Part shown: positions 33,975-46,935 of the stretch, one piece after another | Layout of the letters: each line of letters starts with the position of its first letter | Numbering within the stretch: the stretch's first letter is position 1 | Assembly: GCA_028753945.1 (NCBI GenBank) | Contig: JAPNXP010000016.1 | Coordinates: forward strand, 1,364,001-1,428,000 | Origin: Hexactinellida sp. DTS-2022 | Taxonomy: Eukaryota; Porifera; Hexactinellida | Direction: 5' to 3' | DNA length: 64,000 nucleotides | Position numbers and translations under genes: made by a program | Notes under the pieces: model-generated | The model's input: the letters and a program-made list of their open reading frames with translations, nothing else | Database searches by the model: none | What the model was told of the DNA's origin: nothing

Positions 33975-36900
33975 CTTCTTTGATGAACCATAGAAATAAA
34001 ACCAAATAAAGAATAAAGAAGCAAAACTCAAACACAGATATAATTGTATAATCTGAGATAATATAATATAGTTTATTGATTTTAGTGACCACCCATGTAG
34101 TAGGTGAGTAAACTGTATCAATAAATAAACTGAAGAATGCCTATTGAACTGATTACGTTATTCTATCAATGACGCCAATCATTTCAGGTGAGAGAATGCG
34201 AATATAGTTTCAATAATAAACTAGCGAAAGAGCAAATTTTCGAAAATAATGAATGTTAGGGCAAATGATAATTATAAAACAGTTGTTTTAATCAAATTGC
34301 TAACATTAGCTACTTTTGAGTATAGCATATAGAGAGACTAATAAATTCCTGAGAGGATTTATCAATGATTGTGGTAAATTTGTGCCAATTATTTACTACA
34401 ATTTTATTATAATCATCGCTTTTGTAGACTTCAATGCTGAAAATATTATTCTGAAGTTGGAATTTTATTGGATTTAGGACTTGTTAATTAATACAGGGGT
34501 TTGCATTATATTTTAGTATATTTAACTCCTAGAAAATGGAGAGGTATTCCAATGTTTGGCTTATTTGCCATCATTGCTATTGCTCCTCATCTGATTCTCA
34601 GTTATTATCGTCATTGGTCTCTCATTAAATTAAATGTTATTTCTTAGTATTGAGAATTTGTTGGGTTGTGCAGATACAAAATGTAGTTTCGCGTTGAGGT
34701 GTTTGTGATTTATTATCTTCTGGGCTCTGGCCCTGAATAAGTTTGCCTGTATTTGAAAACCCTTAAATGGCTTACATATACTATGGCGCTATTGGAATTT
34801 GTTATACAATCTTGAACCTTGCTTCGGTTAGTTAATTAGGGTAGCAGGAATTTGTCCTAAAATTGTTGGATTTGTCCTAAAATTCAGGATTGTAATTTGT
34901 CCTAACTTACAATTGTAATTTTGGAATTTGTCCTACCAGTATAATTTTGAATATGTCCTAACTTTCTATATCGGATTTTGTCCTAACTTTTGATATTGGA
35001 ATCCCAATCCTGAAGTTTAGGACAAAATCCAATGAATAGTAGTTTGTTAGCACAAATTCAGGTTTCCCGTTAATTAGAGGTGATCATGTTGACTCCACAC
35101 GAAATCTCTCTGAGGGCTGCATCCCATTGTCGTTACCTCATTATTTGAAAACGTCATTGTTAGATTTAATGTATATTCGCGATTAAATATGTCATTTTTA
35201 GGTAAACATAAAATATAGCTTTTCATATTTCTGCTTGTGTACTAGGCTACTAGCTAATTATTTATTATTTAGAGTGTTAAGTCTTTTGCCTGAAGTGAGT
35301 TGCTATTCATTTGTAAGTCCAATTTGGGTAGAATATTCCCTGATTATGAGCTGCAGGTTGCAGCATTCCTTCTTCATTTCCTGCGGTCAAATTTACTCCT
35401 CTCTCTATCCATAAGTAATACATTAACTTGTGTTCTAAATACAATTTACATAGTCACTATCAGCTTTTAAACACTCTGCTAGGAAGTTATGCAAGTATTC
35501 GATTCTCATTTGTTGGGTATTCTTGGGCTGCATGACTTTGTAGTTAATTAATCAATTTTAAAATCGCATAATAGAGAGATTAAAAATTATTGTTGATATT
35601 CCTGCTTTCGAACAAAGAAATATATTCATATTTGTCATTTCTGGTTCCTATTATCACATAATAATCCCGATCAATACTTTTCTTCCGTGTCTTTGTCTGT
35701 GTAAGATTAGGGTGACTCTCAATAGGAAGGGGCTGAAAATGAGCTCTCCAGACTCAGTAGTATCCATATGTGCTATTCTATTAACCTCAACACTCAGTCT
35801 ACGCTTCATTATCGCAATCCCCTATATTTATGGCGAAATAATGAGTGTTAGAATATGGTATTCGGATAGACTATATTAAATCTAATGCTCTACTTCAGCT
35901 TGGTATCATTCACTTCCTACTTTTTCGAATAAGTAACTGAGCTAGAGTTATAGTATTCCTCAGCATCAATAACGGAATCGAGTTTTGCTAAACATACCCT
36001 GAATAGGAAACCCTATCTCCACTTTGATGTTCTGCACCCAAATTTGAAAAGGTTGTAACAATGGAGGTAATATTATCTCTATGGGGATAATTGGGTAGAA
36101 AGAAGTCTGTTTATAAGATTAAACTAATTTTATAGTTCCTTAATTGTACTTTTCCCTTAATTTTGGACGTGTTTTTTGTTATTTTACAATTACAAGCACT
36201 ATTGAACTTGTGTAATTTCTAATCTATCTCAGTCTGTATATACTATATACCTCAAAATTCTTGATTATAGATACGAATTATTGATTTGTTTAAGTTTAGA
36301 GTCTTTGATTATTCAAATTCAATTAATTTCCAAAAATCAAGATATATTTAGAAATGCAAGAACTTAACTTATATGGCACCATATAGCTTAGTAAGAAATA
36401 AATTATAAAATTTCACACCTCCCAAAATATTTGGAAAGTATAGAGCAACTAGTTGAGTTTGCAAAAATATAAAATTCCTGAATGTTATTGTTAATTTTAA
36501 AACACGTATAAATATTGTTTAATTTTATCTCTAGCTACGCCACTTGTTGCAGTAATTAAAAAATGTACAATTGTTTTCACAATCTAAGATGTTCCAACAA
36601 CTAGATTTAACTATTGATACACATAGACAACTTAAACCTGATCCATTAAAATCGTATTTTGTGGAAAGTTTGAGAATAATAATATTAGTTACTTTTTTAA
36701 CTTTTTACTTCTTTAGTTACTTTTTACTTTTTTAAATTACCAAATGTAATAGTCTGATATAATATTAAGATTTCTCATCCAGATGTTTTAATTTACCATT
36801 CCAACTACCTGGGAAATGGGATTCAGTAAGGTCAACAGCCTACTGACAAATAAAAGGAACAAACTTAACATCACTGCTGGTGGTGATCTACGCTTAGCCT

Positions 36901-37489
36901 TAACAAAACTCTAGCCTGAGGTAGAAAAGTTGTCTACTTGACATCAAGCACAGCCATCTCATTAACTGTAAGATCCAATTATTGGCAGACTACTAAATTG
37001 TAAATCGGGCGATTTACTAAAAAAAGGTTGGGAACCACTGGCCTAGAGAGCTGAAATTTTGCATATAAATGTAGTTTGGCATAGCAACAAGAGCTATTGG
37101 TTTTACTTAACGGAAGTTATTAGATAAAATGTGTCCAATTGTTTTCAACACTATGTGGTCTGATTAATTTGGTCAACAAGAATGCATTATAATTTAGAAG
37201 TAGTTTACTTCTCTGATGCATTGTTTATTCATTCTTCCTATAATTCTATGAATGAGTTCAGTAATGTATTACACAGGAGTTAGTTTCTGTTAATACGTGT
37301 AAATGATTTAATGAAGACTGTAAGAGGAAGATGCAGAAGATATAGCCAGGGCTAATTAGTAAATATCATTAATTAGTTATCATACCATTTAATTAATTGG
37401 CATAGCTTGGCTTCCAAATAATAAAATACTGAAATGAATTAAGTAGTAGTGTGCAATTTCTAAGCCACAGGTTTAACTTATTTATTATT
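33975..37489. other. Intergenic region upstream of both flanking genes
   Basis: Lies between the divergently oriented cadherin and GT31 genes. A minisatellite at 34850-35035 and a hAT-like end (AAAGGTTGGGAACCACTGG, 37024-37042) are visible. No ORF with recognisable content and no defined promoter motif. Confidence 0.5.
34850..35035. repeat. Imperfect tandem repeat of ATTTGTCCTAA
   Basis: About seven variants of GGAATTTGTCCTAA(C/A)TT in succession, the last one inverted (GTTTAGGACAAAATCC). Confidence 0.65.
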
Positions 37490-37593
37490 AGCGGATTTTT
37501 GAGGGAAAGGCCACAAAGCGGCATTTAATTGTGTCGCGTTGTGTCAAACACGAAGGAACAAAGGTCGCGAAGCGACCGACACCGAAGGGCTCG
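37490..37593 (+). mobile_element. Helitron 3' end
   Basis: AAAGGTCGCGAAGCGACC (hairpin) followed by GACACCGAAGGGCTCG and T, the family 3' end. The upstream part is not recognisable as a full element. Confidence 0.55.
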
Positions 37594-37788
37594 TATCGTT
37601 AAACTTATAAAGCTTTTTGCAAACCATAAAAATACAAAAGTTGTAGAACAGATAACTCAGGGTTTCAATTATGTCTTATTAAGCTTCCAATTATTCTTGA
37701 AAAACATAGGAATTTTCAAATATCTTATCTAATTAGAAGTGTATAAATAAATCTAAAAATTTCTTAGTATATAATCCAAGTTAATTAA

Positions 37789-38700
37789 ATGATTTATTTT
37801 AAAATAAAGTATATTTATATTATAATCTTTCTATTTACTGTTGAATATGGCTATATATCATTTAGATCATGGAGCAGGATAAATAAACACTGTAATGCCA
37901 AGGTCAAGAATGTAAATTTTCTTAGTACAGATCACTTGATTACAAATTCAGTATCTAAGGAAGGTCCATACCTGTTGTACATTCTTATAGTTAGTGCTCC
38001 TGCGAATGTGCAACAGCGGGATGGTATCAGGAATACTTGGGGATACACAGTAAGGAATTACAGTTCGATTAGATATTCATTTGTAATTGGGAGTGTAGGC
38101 GTATCGGACTCAGTTATGTCAACTATTCTAGAGGAGAAAGGGAAATTTGAAGATGTTATTGTATTAGATGATGTGGAAGAAGATTATAAAAAATTGTCCA
38201 GAAAAGTGTTAAAAGCTATCACATGGGCTGGTAAACACATAGTTTCAGTCTATTATCTTAAAACAGATGATGATTGTATTGTTATTATTGACAACCTGTA
38301 TGAAGTGTTAACCAAAGAGAATCTACCGACCAATAAATTAGTGCTGGGAATATTCAACATAAATACTGAAGTACTCTCTCGCGGGAAATGGGCTGAGTTG
38401 TCATGGTTTCTTTGCAGTGTCTATTTAAATTACCCTGCAGGTGCTGGTTACATACTCACTCAAGACATTGTTCGATACATAACACTAAATTCAGATAGAC
38501 TAATGCTTTATAGTAATGAAGATACCTCATTAGGTACCTGGTTGGCTGCACTTAAGCTGGATTATCTGATTGATAAAAGAATAAGACCAGACCCAAAATA
38601 CTGTAAACCTTCTGACTGGTTGATACATTATGGAGATCTTACACATTTAAAATACATTCACTATTCTTGGTTGAATGGAGTAAAACCATGCACTGCTTAA
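37789..38700 (+). CDS. GT31-family beta-1,3-galactosyltransferase-like protein, intronless
   Basis: 303 aa, single exon. Residues 8-22 form an uncleaved N-terminal membrane anchor, as in type II Golgi enzymes. Family motifs in order are RDGIRNTW (77-84), DDVEEDYKKLSRK (127-139), LKTDDDC with the DxD-type metal/UDP-sugar site (158-164), YPAGAGYILT (215-224) and EDTSLGTW (244-251). By family it transfers galactose or N-acetylglucosamine from a UDP-sugar in beta-1,3 linkage inside the Golgi; the acceptor cannot be told. The stem is short and the length slightly below typical animal members. The ATG at 37789 is chosen because it directly precedes the membrane segment. Lack of introns, beside an intron-rich gene, could mean retroposition or a normal single-exon GT31 gene. 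Confidence 0.88.
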   Translation: MIYFKIKYIYIIIFLFTVEYGYISFRSWSRINKHCNAKVKNVNFLSTDHLITNSVSKEGPYLLYILIVSAPANVQQRDGIRNTWGYTVRNYSSIRYSFVIGSVGVSDSVMSTILEEKGKFEDVIVLDDVEEDYKKLSRKVLKAITWAGKHIVSVYYLKTDDDCIVIIDNLYEVLTKENLPTNKLVLGIFNINTEVLSRGKWAELSWFLCSVYLNYPAGAGYILTQDIVRYITLNSDRLMLYSNEDTSLGTWLAALKLDYLIDKRIRPDPKYCKPSDWLIHYGDLTHLKYIHYSWLNGVKPCTA

Positions 38701-38774
38701 TACATTGCTTCTAATATCCATGTCTATCTTATAACGTTACATTTTAAATATTAGACTGTGTTTATTATCACTTT

Positions 38775-39240
38775 ATGAATTTAAGGATGTTCTTTATATT
38801 TATCAATTAAAAAGAATAAGTCGCTTGAATTATAGATATAATTATGTAAGTGTAGACAAGTAGTGAAGTCTATGTTTTTATGATCTATTATCCATTCATT
38901 GCTTATCGTTATCGTGAATAGTATATTTGCAAAAGTTAATCCCTTAATCTATTGGTATATCGAAATCTATTCTGGAAATTGGTTACAATCCTTAAGAAAA
39001 TTAAATCTAGAAATTTTCAATTTGTGTTTCGAATTATAATAGTGTCACTGGACAAGTATACAAATTTCGATATAAATGAGGAATAAAGACGAAATTGAGA
39101 AATCAGGCCTCGAAGTGCGTAGAGAAAATTTTATATCTCCTGTTCAAATTTGAAATCTCAATGGCCTAGTCAGGCTTCACTATACGGCCGGGCGGATTTT
39201 AAAACTGTGCATTTTATATTATAAAACTATAGTAGCCATT
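38775..39240. repeat. Interspersed element C, copy 2
   Basis: Shares AGGATGTTCTTTATAT...AATAAGTCGC with 46336-46390. Shares ACAAATTTCGATATAAATGA through ACGGCCGGGCGGATT with 6050-6210. It begins just past the GT31 stop codon. Confidence 0.55.
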
Positions 39241-40347
39241 AGTAGGGTTGCCAGACATCCGGGTTTAGAGCCATTTGTCCGGTGTCCGGAGTTGAAACAA
39301 TTTTGTCAGGCTTTGGAGAAATTTTCTTGCATGTAAAGCAATGTGGACAATATTTAATATGTAATTAAATAATGTTATAGGTCAGTAACGCCAAAAATTT
39401 CGATCGCTCGCAACGGTCGCTCGTTGTATTATTTAGATTACATGGTATAACAAAATAATCTATGAAGAAGCTGAATCATTGCTTTAATAAATTATATATA
39501 AATTCCTCCCCTTTCTAGGTTATGTGTTTAAGTCAATGTTCATTAGCAAATTGCTTTCTCTCAAAAAGAAAGGATTTAATTAATGTTAATTATGTTCCTC
39601 TATCTAAATAGCAAGTTATATTTCATTCAAAATGGGACCTGTTAATTTGCCATGACCGCTATTACAAACTATAGTTCAAAAGTTATGAAAGCAATTAGAT
39701 CAGCTTTTGGCAAACAATAATGTATACCCCCAACATTTAGGATTGCCTCCCACTTTCAGAGAGCTAAAAATTCCATTGTACAGTAATATGAAATAGAATA
39801 TTCATTAATGTGAACTGAACGAATTGATCTGATCTGAACTGAACTGAATTTAACTGAACTGAACGTACTGAACTGAAGAACGATCATTATAAATAATGAT
39901 CCATTAAAATTAAACTCTCCAAAAGTGCTTATTCTGAAAATCCCTCGTGCATCGTGAACTCATGCATGCTTGCCGTACTTTTTAACGACCAACAAAACTA
40001 AACTAACTTTTTGTGGAGTTGAATGTGAACGACTCAACTTGCGTCAATTTGAGATGAATTGAATTGAGTTTATTCAGTCTATTCGTGAACTTTAAATTAT
40101 ATGGTTGTTCCTATTTTAGCCCGGCCAAATATGTTTGAACAACAATAATTTTATACGAAGAGTCAAGGTTCCTAGCAGCATAATAACGTTTGTAGATGCT
40201 TCTACATGGCTATTTATGTAAAACGATATGTTAAGTAAAATAAAATAGCATATTTTCAATTTGAATTTTTATGGAGGTGAGAAACTCATTAACATACAGG
40301 TATACTATATAATGAGCTAATTAAATATTTAGTTTCCGATAATTATG
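39241..40347. other. Intergenic; ACTGA-rich tract at 39810-39880
   Basis: A run of CTGAACTGAACTGAA words followed by ordinary AT-rich sequence. A hAT-like AGGGTTGCCAGACATCC end occurs at 39243. No gene seen. Confidence 0.4.
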
Positions 40348-40680
40348 AGGCAATTACAAATTCTGATTTCGGATTTGAATACAACGTGACCGACTTAGTC
40401 TAGATGCACAGTTTTTAACCAATACGATTATTTTCTCTTGAGATACAGCCACAATTCCATTTGTGCCACTTGTGCCACAAATGGTATATGGCAGGGACAC
40501 TTATTCCATTTCATGGATATTGACAGAAAATGGCCTAAAATCGCAAATGTTTTTAAATTTATAACTATTGCAAGATATTGTCATTTAAGAGTGGTCTAAA
40601 GACCCGTTAATAAGATTATTGTGTCTGCATTAGAAATTTAGAATTCTTATTGTTCAAATACTTTTTTCCGGGGAGTGTAG
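40348..40680 (+). repeat. Interspersed repeat, copy 2 (see 2700-3045)
   Basis: Co-linear with 2700-3045 from GATTTCGGATTTGAATA-like sequence to GTTCAAATACTTTTTT. Confidence 0.6.
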
Positions 40681-41954
40681 TTTATGTCTGCACATTTAAC
40701 CTTCTTTAGCAAGCTTTGCTCCCCTGACAAAAATCCTGGCTACGCCACCGTTTATATCAGTATACTATTTCTATTACCTGTCAACCTATTTGAGTCATAT
40801 ATATATATCCCTATAAGGGGCTCCAATTTCCCTGTACAATGATAAAAATCCCTGGACACCCCCAAAATTGTTTTCTCGCTCGCTGCGCTTGCTCGTCTAG
40901 CGTCGAGGGAATCCGTGTACACTTAAAGTGCAAGATATACTGAAAGTACAAGGTATACTATTTAATTATAATTAATCAGATCGACATCAATCAAATTAAT
41001 TACTTGATTGATTAGGAACTGTTAATTTGCACAAAACGAAATGCTACATTTTGAGTGTGTAGACATTTTAGGTATTACTGTATTAGACTCAGAGTCAGTA
41101 ATTTTGTTCCAACTAAATGATGAGTTGAGGCTTATGAGTTGAGGCCACGGACTAGTATGACGACTAGGCCACCAGACCTCAACCCATAGGGATGTTATGT
41201 GAGTGGTTTCGTCCCATTGCAGGGACTCATCAGGAGGGTAACCCTCGACCACAATGCGTACTGCCGCATTCCTGACTCCAGCCCGTAGCTCCTGCCAGTG
41301 CAGTGCCGTTCGAGATAGTGGGCATGAGTGGCGTATCTAGGTGGGGGTGGGGATTAGGGTGTTCAAACACCCCACTCATCTCCTACACACAGAAGTGGAA
41401 ATATAGTTTTGTTAAGTTGATCGATTTTCGGATCACTCACCCGCTATCCGATTTATTAATTAAAATATCTGTTTTATTCGTATTTCAACTTTGACAACAA
41501 AAAAACATTTTATAATAGATATATCATAAACCCACTTTCACTTTCACTTTCAATTGAAATTAAATTAAATTTCACTTTCACTTTACTTTCAATTGGTAAC
41601 TAAGAGTATAATTAATATCCTATTTGCCACAATTCAATTTCAACAGTTCAGTTGTATTTACTTATTAAAGTTTAGTTCGAATTTTCATTAATTTGTTTAC
41701 CTATTTGTTAATAACAACAACAACAACAACAATATACAGTCAGTATGCTTATTGTGAACTATTTTCGTCTGCTTATTAATATGAAAAACTTTTTATTATA
41801 AACAAGCTCTATGGTCCTGTCACTGGAAAATTGGTCCGGTGGACCAAAATTCCATGGAATTTTGGTCCCGGGTATAGTCTAGGACTCTAGGCTAGGACAG
41901 ATTATACTCCCTGCCTACAATAATGTGGGCGTCTGGTGTAATCTATGTATATGA
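40681..41954. other. Intergenic; GC-richer block 41090-41345 and CACTTT repeats
   Basis: 41090-41345 is distinctly more GC-rich than its surroundings (CCACCAGACCTCAACCCATA and others), which suggests a SINE or other repeat, but no promoter boxes in the right order were found. ACTTTCACTTTCA repeats at 41528-41592. Confidence 0.4.
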
Positions 41955-42298
41955 TATGTCGATTTGTCAAATGGTGATTTTTCAAAATCAACATCCAAAA
42001 TGTCGATTTTGTAAAATCAACATACAAACTTAACTTCTAATTTGTAAAATAGTTGATTTTGTAAAATCGACATTCCGAAAAGTCGATTTTACAAAATCAA
42101 CGAATAGAATATGTCGAATTTCAGAATGTCGATTTTATAAAATCAACATATTTTATTAGTTGATTTTGTAAATCGACAATCTGAAATGTTGATTTTGTAA
42201 AATCAACATTTCATAATTTCGATTTTACAAAATTATCTAATAAAATATGTTGATTTTATAAAATCAACATATTTTATTCGTTGATTTTGTAAACACAC
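41955..42298. repeat. Array of short palindromes, unit GTTGATTTTGTAAAATCAAC
   Basis: More than ten copies of a 20-22-bp near-perfect palindrome, alternating GTTGAT and GTCGAT at its ends, separated by short AT spacers. Related units occur at 16440-16700 and 42858-42905. The hAT-type MITE 42308-42720 follows directly. Confidence 0.85.
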
Positions 42299-42307
42299 AC
42301 TTAAAAT

Positions 42308-42720
42308 TAGGGCTGAAACGAATATTCGAAATGTAACGAACGAACCTTTTTCTAAACGAACGAATATTCGAATATTCGTTCGTTTGGATGACTAAGCATT
42401 AAATCAATTTCTAGAGACAAAATACATTGGAAAATAGGTTTTTGATAATGTTACAATGGTATAATAATAGTTACAAAGTGTATTATACACAAGTTAGCTA
42501 ATAATCAGCTAGTTTAAGTGGGAATTTATATTTACGATATCTCTAAGCTATACAAAAGTCTTGTTGTTGTCCAAAATTAGTCAACGAATATCCGTTTCAA
42601 TCTAATATTCGTCCAAACGAATATTCGTTTCGTAACGAATATTCGTTTGCAAACGAACGAATATTCGTTCAATCATTTCGAACGAATATTCGAATATTCG
42701 GTATATTCGTTTCAGCCCTA
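42308..42720. mobile_element. hAT-type MITE rich in CGAATATTCG, copy 2
   Basis: Ends TAGGGCTGAAACGAATATTC ... TATTCGTTTCAGCCCTA, flanked by a perfect 8-bp duplication CTTAAAAT (42300-42307 and 42721-42728). Inverted relative to 20393-20821. Confidence 0.9.
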
Positions 42721-43153
42721 CTTAAAATGGCCCCCGCGTTTCAAATAACCATACAAGACACACACTTTGTTTACAGCCTGGTTCTTTTATCTTGTTATGT
42801 GCTACATGCTTACCCAGTTAAGCATGGCTTTTACCCTTCCACACCTTGGCAGATAATGTTGATTCATGTTGATTTTGTAAAATCAACATTTGACAAAATC
42901 GACATACGTACCATATACATAATCCCATCATATAGTAACACGATGCAACATTGGAATATACAAGGTGCAATAATTTTGCATTAATATCGAACACTCGACA
43001 ATTTGCATGAAATATCGCAAAAACAAATTAGTATGCAACATTTCAAATTTCTTATGCAACTTTGTTCTAATATCTAATTTTCTTCGTATATAAACAAATA
43101 GACGTATGTCCCATCTCTAAGTTGAATAATTCTATAATACGTCATGGCCTACT

Positions 43154-44039
43154 TAATATACGGCTAAATATGTCACCGAGAAGGCCAGTTTCTAATTTTA
43201 ATTATAAGCTAAACTATGCCTCCTATTGTTATTATTTGCATTGTATATGGGGTGATCAACCATCGCGAGTCCAATGGAACCACTTTTGAGAATCTGAGAT
43301 TTGTGGTTAAGCTGTTTAGGCGCCATTTCATGGTGACGGTAACAATATAGTAAATTTAAAAATTTTAAATGTCATAAATTTTATTTTCTTGCTACTTTCT
43401 AATAATTTTATAACAGGAATACTAAATAGGGATAGATTTCATACCCCATACCCCAAAGGCTACTAAATCACAAAATGGCGAAAATCTAAATTTTTTAAAA
43501 TTATAAAGCAACCACATGCTAAAAACAAGTAGTATCGTCCATAAACCGTATATAATTGCTGGTTTATATTCATTCTCATTCTATATTTTGAAAATGTATA
43601 CTAAGTGTATTAGCAAATTATCTTCATTTTCTCGTAGTTCTTTAGCCTCGAATTGTATATTTTGTATATTTGTGGTGTCCAAGGGCGTAGCCAGGCCAAA
43701 ATCTAGGGGGGGGGCAAATGTACAACCAGCGAGCGTAGCGTGCGACTTAAAGGGGGTCTGGGAGTGAAAATGGCTGAGCTAGGGGGGGGGCAACTGCCCC
43801 CCCCTGACCCCCCTCCCTACGCCCATGGTGGTGTCATCATTAAATAGCGCCTAAACAGCTTAACCACAAATCTCAGATTCTCAAAAGTGATTCCATTGGA
43901 CTCGCGATGGTTGATTACCCCATATACATGTAACAATGCAAATTAAAACAATAGCAGGCATTGTTTAGCTTATAATTAAAATTAGAAACTGGACTTCTCG
44001 TTTCATGGCCTTCTCGGTGACATATTTAGCCGTATATTA
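43154..44039. mobile_element. Long-TIR element with nested MITE
   Basis: About 175-bp inverted repeats: TAATATACGGCTAAATATGT through AGCTGTTTAGGCGC at the left is mirrored at 43850-44039. The interior has no transposase ORF. The MITE 43680-43827 is nested near the middle. Confidence 0.75.
43680..43827. mobile_element. G/C-run MITE with GGGCGTAG ends
   Basis: Ends CAAGGGCGTAGCC ... CCTACGCCCATG, flanked by a perfect 8-bp duplication GTGGTGTC (43672-43679 and 43828-43835). The interior contains runs of 7-10 G or C. Confidence 0.8.
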
Positions 44040-44379
44040 GTAACTATCTGAGCAAATATTCTAATTTGTGAGTGCTTATCGATAAAATATGCAATCGTCG
44101 GGTAATAATGCTTGTTATAGGTTCTGATATTGTTACTAGCTAATTATGGCTATTTTAGAGTGTGTCCTACAATAAAATTGGCAACGAACAGTGTCCTTAC
44201 TTGAAATGTAGGTGTAATATTTGAAATAATTATAATAATGACAATATTCGTGCGGGAGTGAAATCTGACGCGGGCGGTGGACTGAAACAAGATTCCAACA
44301 ATCAGTGGCCTAAATGAGGGTAAGTTAAAATGGCTACAATTTTTTTACTTGATGCTACATTCTATTGATAACTGATAGG

Positions 44380-44460
44380 AAGGAGCGCCCCCCCTGGGAT
44401 ATAAGCGCCCCCCCTAGCGAAATAAGTGGGGGCGCCCCCCCCGAGCACCCGCCCAAAACA
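44380..44460. repeat. C-run repeat (GCGCCCCCCCT)
   Basis: Three GCGCCCCCCC-type blocks in 80 bases, probably the remains of a C-rich MITE. Confidence 0.4.
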
Positions 44461-44479
44461 TCACTGGTGTTTCATGGGT

Positions 44480-45235
44480 TACAGATGTGCACCTGGGGTC
44501 ACGATTTTTGATTACATTTATTTGGACACGTTTTTACACCTGTTTAATGTTAGAAAAGGAACAATAAATGGTGCGTGAATATTCAATTTATATGCATTCG
44601 ATAGATAATTTAATTCTACACCTTTCACAGTGCACGAATTTCCAAATTGGGCTTAGTTTGTGCCACAATTGAGTTGCAAGTTTCCTTTGTTCACTGACAC
44701 TTCAGTCCAATTGAAAGCGTTAAATTATTAATAATATTAAATAATTATTATTTATACTAATTAGTTAACGCAAATATCATAAATCTCAGAGATGATACTA
44801 GATAGTAACTAATTTAAAATTTATCAATTGATCCCTATGTCACGTAACACCTTGAGGTGATGATGACATCGTCAATAAAATGTGTTTTTACAATTTTGTG
44901 AATTAGATATTTCGAATGGGTTGGTTGGTATTGGGTGAACACCCAACACGCACATAAAAAATGCTGACTCAACACATATTATATTCTACAGAAACGTGGA
45001 TATCTCTAAAATGAAGTGAGCTTTAAGGAAAAATCCATCACTCTAAGAGTCGTTGCCTTCAGAAACACCCTTCTGAAATGATTCAACACCTTCATAGTGA
45101 TGATGAAATGGCCAAAAAAAGCATTTTCCCTGGAGGCACTACTAGTTACCCAAACAACCAAATGTAGTGCGTCCAAAGGGAAATTCTTCGGCACAGGCTG
45201 CAATTTTTGGATTTTTACTGTGCCGACTATACTTT
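44480..45235. repeat. Interspersed element F, copy 1
   Basis: Shares GGTCACGATTTTTGAT, GATCCCTATGTCACGTAACA and GGGTTGGTTGGTATTGGGTG with 47870-49080. Some segments are rearranged. No convincing protein. Confidence 0.55.
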
Positions 45236-45378
45236 AGTATAGTGGCCCAGTGTTGAAATGACTGCCTTTATTATTTTAGTGTGCTTCTTCTAGTAGAAAC
45301 GTTATAGTACTATAGTTTTATACTATAAGTGCACAGTATTGAAATCGTTCGATAGAGTTTCGGCCGGCCGGCCGTACG

Positions 45379-46239
45379 CAGGGTTGCCAACCCTCCCGAT
45401 TTTTTGCCTTTTTTTCTCCCATCCTCCCGCCCTCCCGCCAAACTTTTCAAACTCCCGCTTTTTGGGAAATTGTTTCTATATTATTATTTTATGATATATA
45501 AGTAAATAACTGGATTTTTTTGCTAAAATTAATCAAGATACGAGTACCAAGTTTTGTTCTACTCATGTATACGTACTTGTAAGTAGTTAAGATTATTTAG
45601 CGAATACTTAGTACACTGTACTATAATGTTTTAATTCGAATTTGGAAGAAATTCTTAAAAATATCCCGGATGGCCTTGCGCTACCCTCCAGAAATTTGTT
45701 ATACTAGATCCGATGCTGAATTTTTTTCTCGTTTAGTTTATATGTCGATCTATGCAACCAAGTGTGGATTAAGTTTACAACACAATTTACAAATCTGATG
45801 GCCTAATCGTCAAGAAATTCCTTGAAATCTCAATAAAAATGTTCATAAATTACGAGAACTTTCGAAGATATTTAACTGCTGCTACATCTACGTATATCTG
45901 AAAAAAAACATAATATTTGTAAAAAATTATAATTCATTAATCTAGCTATTTCATTTTTGTTGTATTATTGCATACATTGGGTGAATATGAGATACTCGGG
46001 AATAAATTTGATAGATAGACCTGTTTCGTAAAAATAAGCGTTTCCTAATACTAGATATCCAGACATAAAAAATAATCATTTTGTATCGTTCTATTCATGA
46101 TTGATTCAAAGAAATGGCATATATTTTGAGTCTCCCGCTTTTCTCCCGTTTTTTCATCTTCGACCTCCCGATTTTTGGTAAACTCCCGCCAAAATTGGCA
46201 AAATCTCCCGCTTTTTGGTTTTCAGAGGTTGGCAACCCT
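45379..46239. mobile_element. 861-bp hAT-type non-autonomous element
   Basis: Ends CAGGGTTGCCAACCCTCCCG ... GAGGTTGGCAACCCT with CTCCCGCTTTTT subterminal repeats. Flanked by a perfect 8-bp duplication GCCGTACG (45371-45378 and 46240-46247). No ORF. Confidence 0.9.
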
Positions 46240-46756
46240 GCCGTACGCGATGGTCTGACTAAACCATTGGGGATAGATATTTGAAATTTAGACAGGGGAT
46301 AGATAATTTCCTGGAGATGATCACCTCGAAGCGTGAATTCTCAGGATGTTCTTTCCATATATCAATTAAAATGAATAGGTCGCTAATCAATTCTCCGTTT
46401 TATTAACGGGCGTCGGGTGTTACGTAATCAGCCATCTTCTGCATATTGTAATAACTCTATTATTATAGAACAATTACATAATACTATACTACTAGATAAT
46501 GACTGTTATTTGATGTAATTGAGTATATGTTTCATACAAGTGCAAAGAAAACACTTGGAACATTTTACAAGTTTATGATGATGATTTCAATTCTATTATT
46601 CAAAATAGTAAAGTAAATTCTTCACTTATTCCTATTTATATTTGTAAAAGTTAATCCTACATTATTAATAAAAGATTTGTAATCTTCACAATTCAAACAT
46701 TAATTGTTTAACTATATTAAACTAAGATGAAAATCATGAAATGTATTTAAATCAGG

Positions 46757-46935
46757 GGTTTATCCAGGAGCGCGCCATACGCCTAGAGGCGTCTAAATTG
46801 GGAAGAGTTTTCGTTTAGGAGCGCGAAAACTGCCGAAAGTCCCCATAGAGTAATACAAAACTAACCTTTTAGGCGTACAAAATTCATACTATAGTGACCT
46901 TAGGACAGTTAGGAGTGTTCAATTCTAGACCTGTA
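46757..46935 (+). repeat. Interspersed repeat E, copy 3 (divergent)
   Basis: TATCCAGGAGCGCGCCATAC and TTTAGGAGCGCGAAAACTG correspond to the other E copies. Confidence 0.4.

Noticed and set aside
37529-37732. 67-codon ORF just upstream of the GT31 gene
   Set aside because: Its first part is the Helitron 3' hairpin sequence and the rest has no recognisable content.
41022-41252. 76-codon ORF in a GC-richer block, and a possible tRNA-derived SINE
   Set aside because: No domain is recognisable, and A-box and B-box-like words do not occur in the required order and spacing.
41955-42298. CRISPR-like array
   Set aside because: The units are palindromes with spacers of only a few bases and no unique 25-40-bp spacers, in an animal genome.
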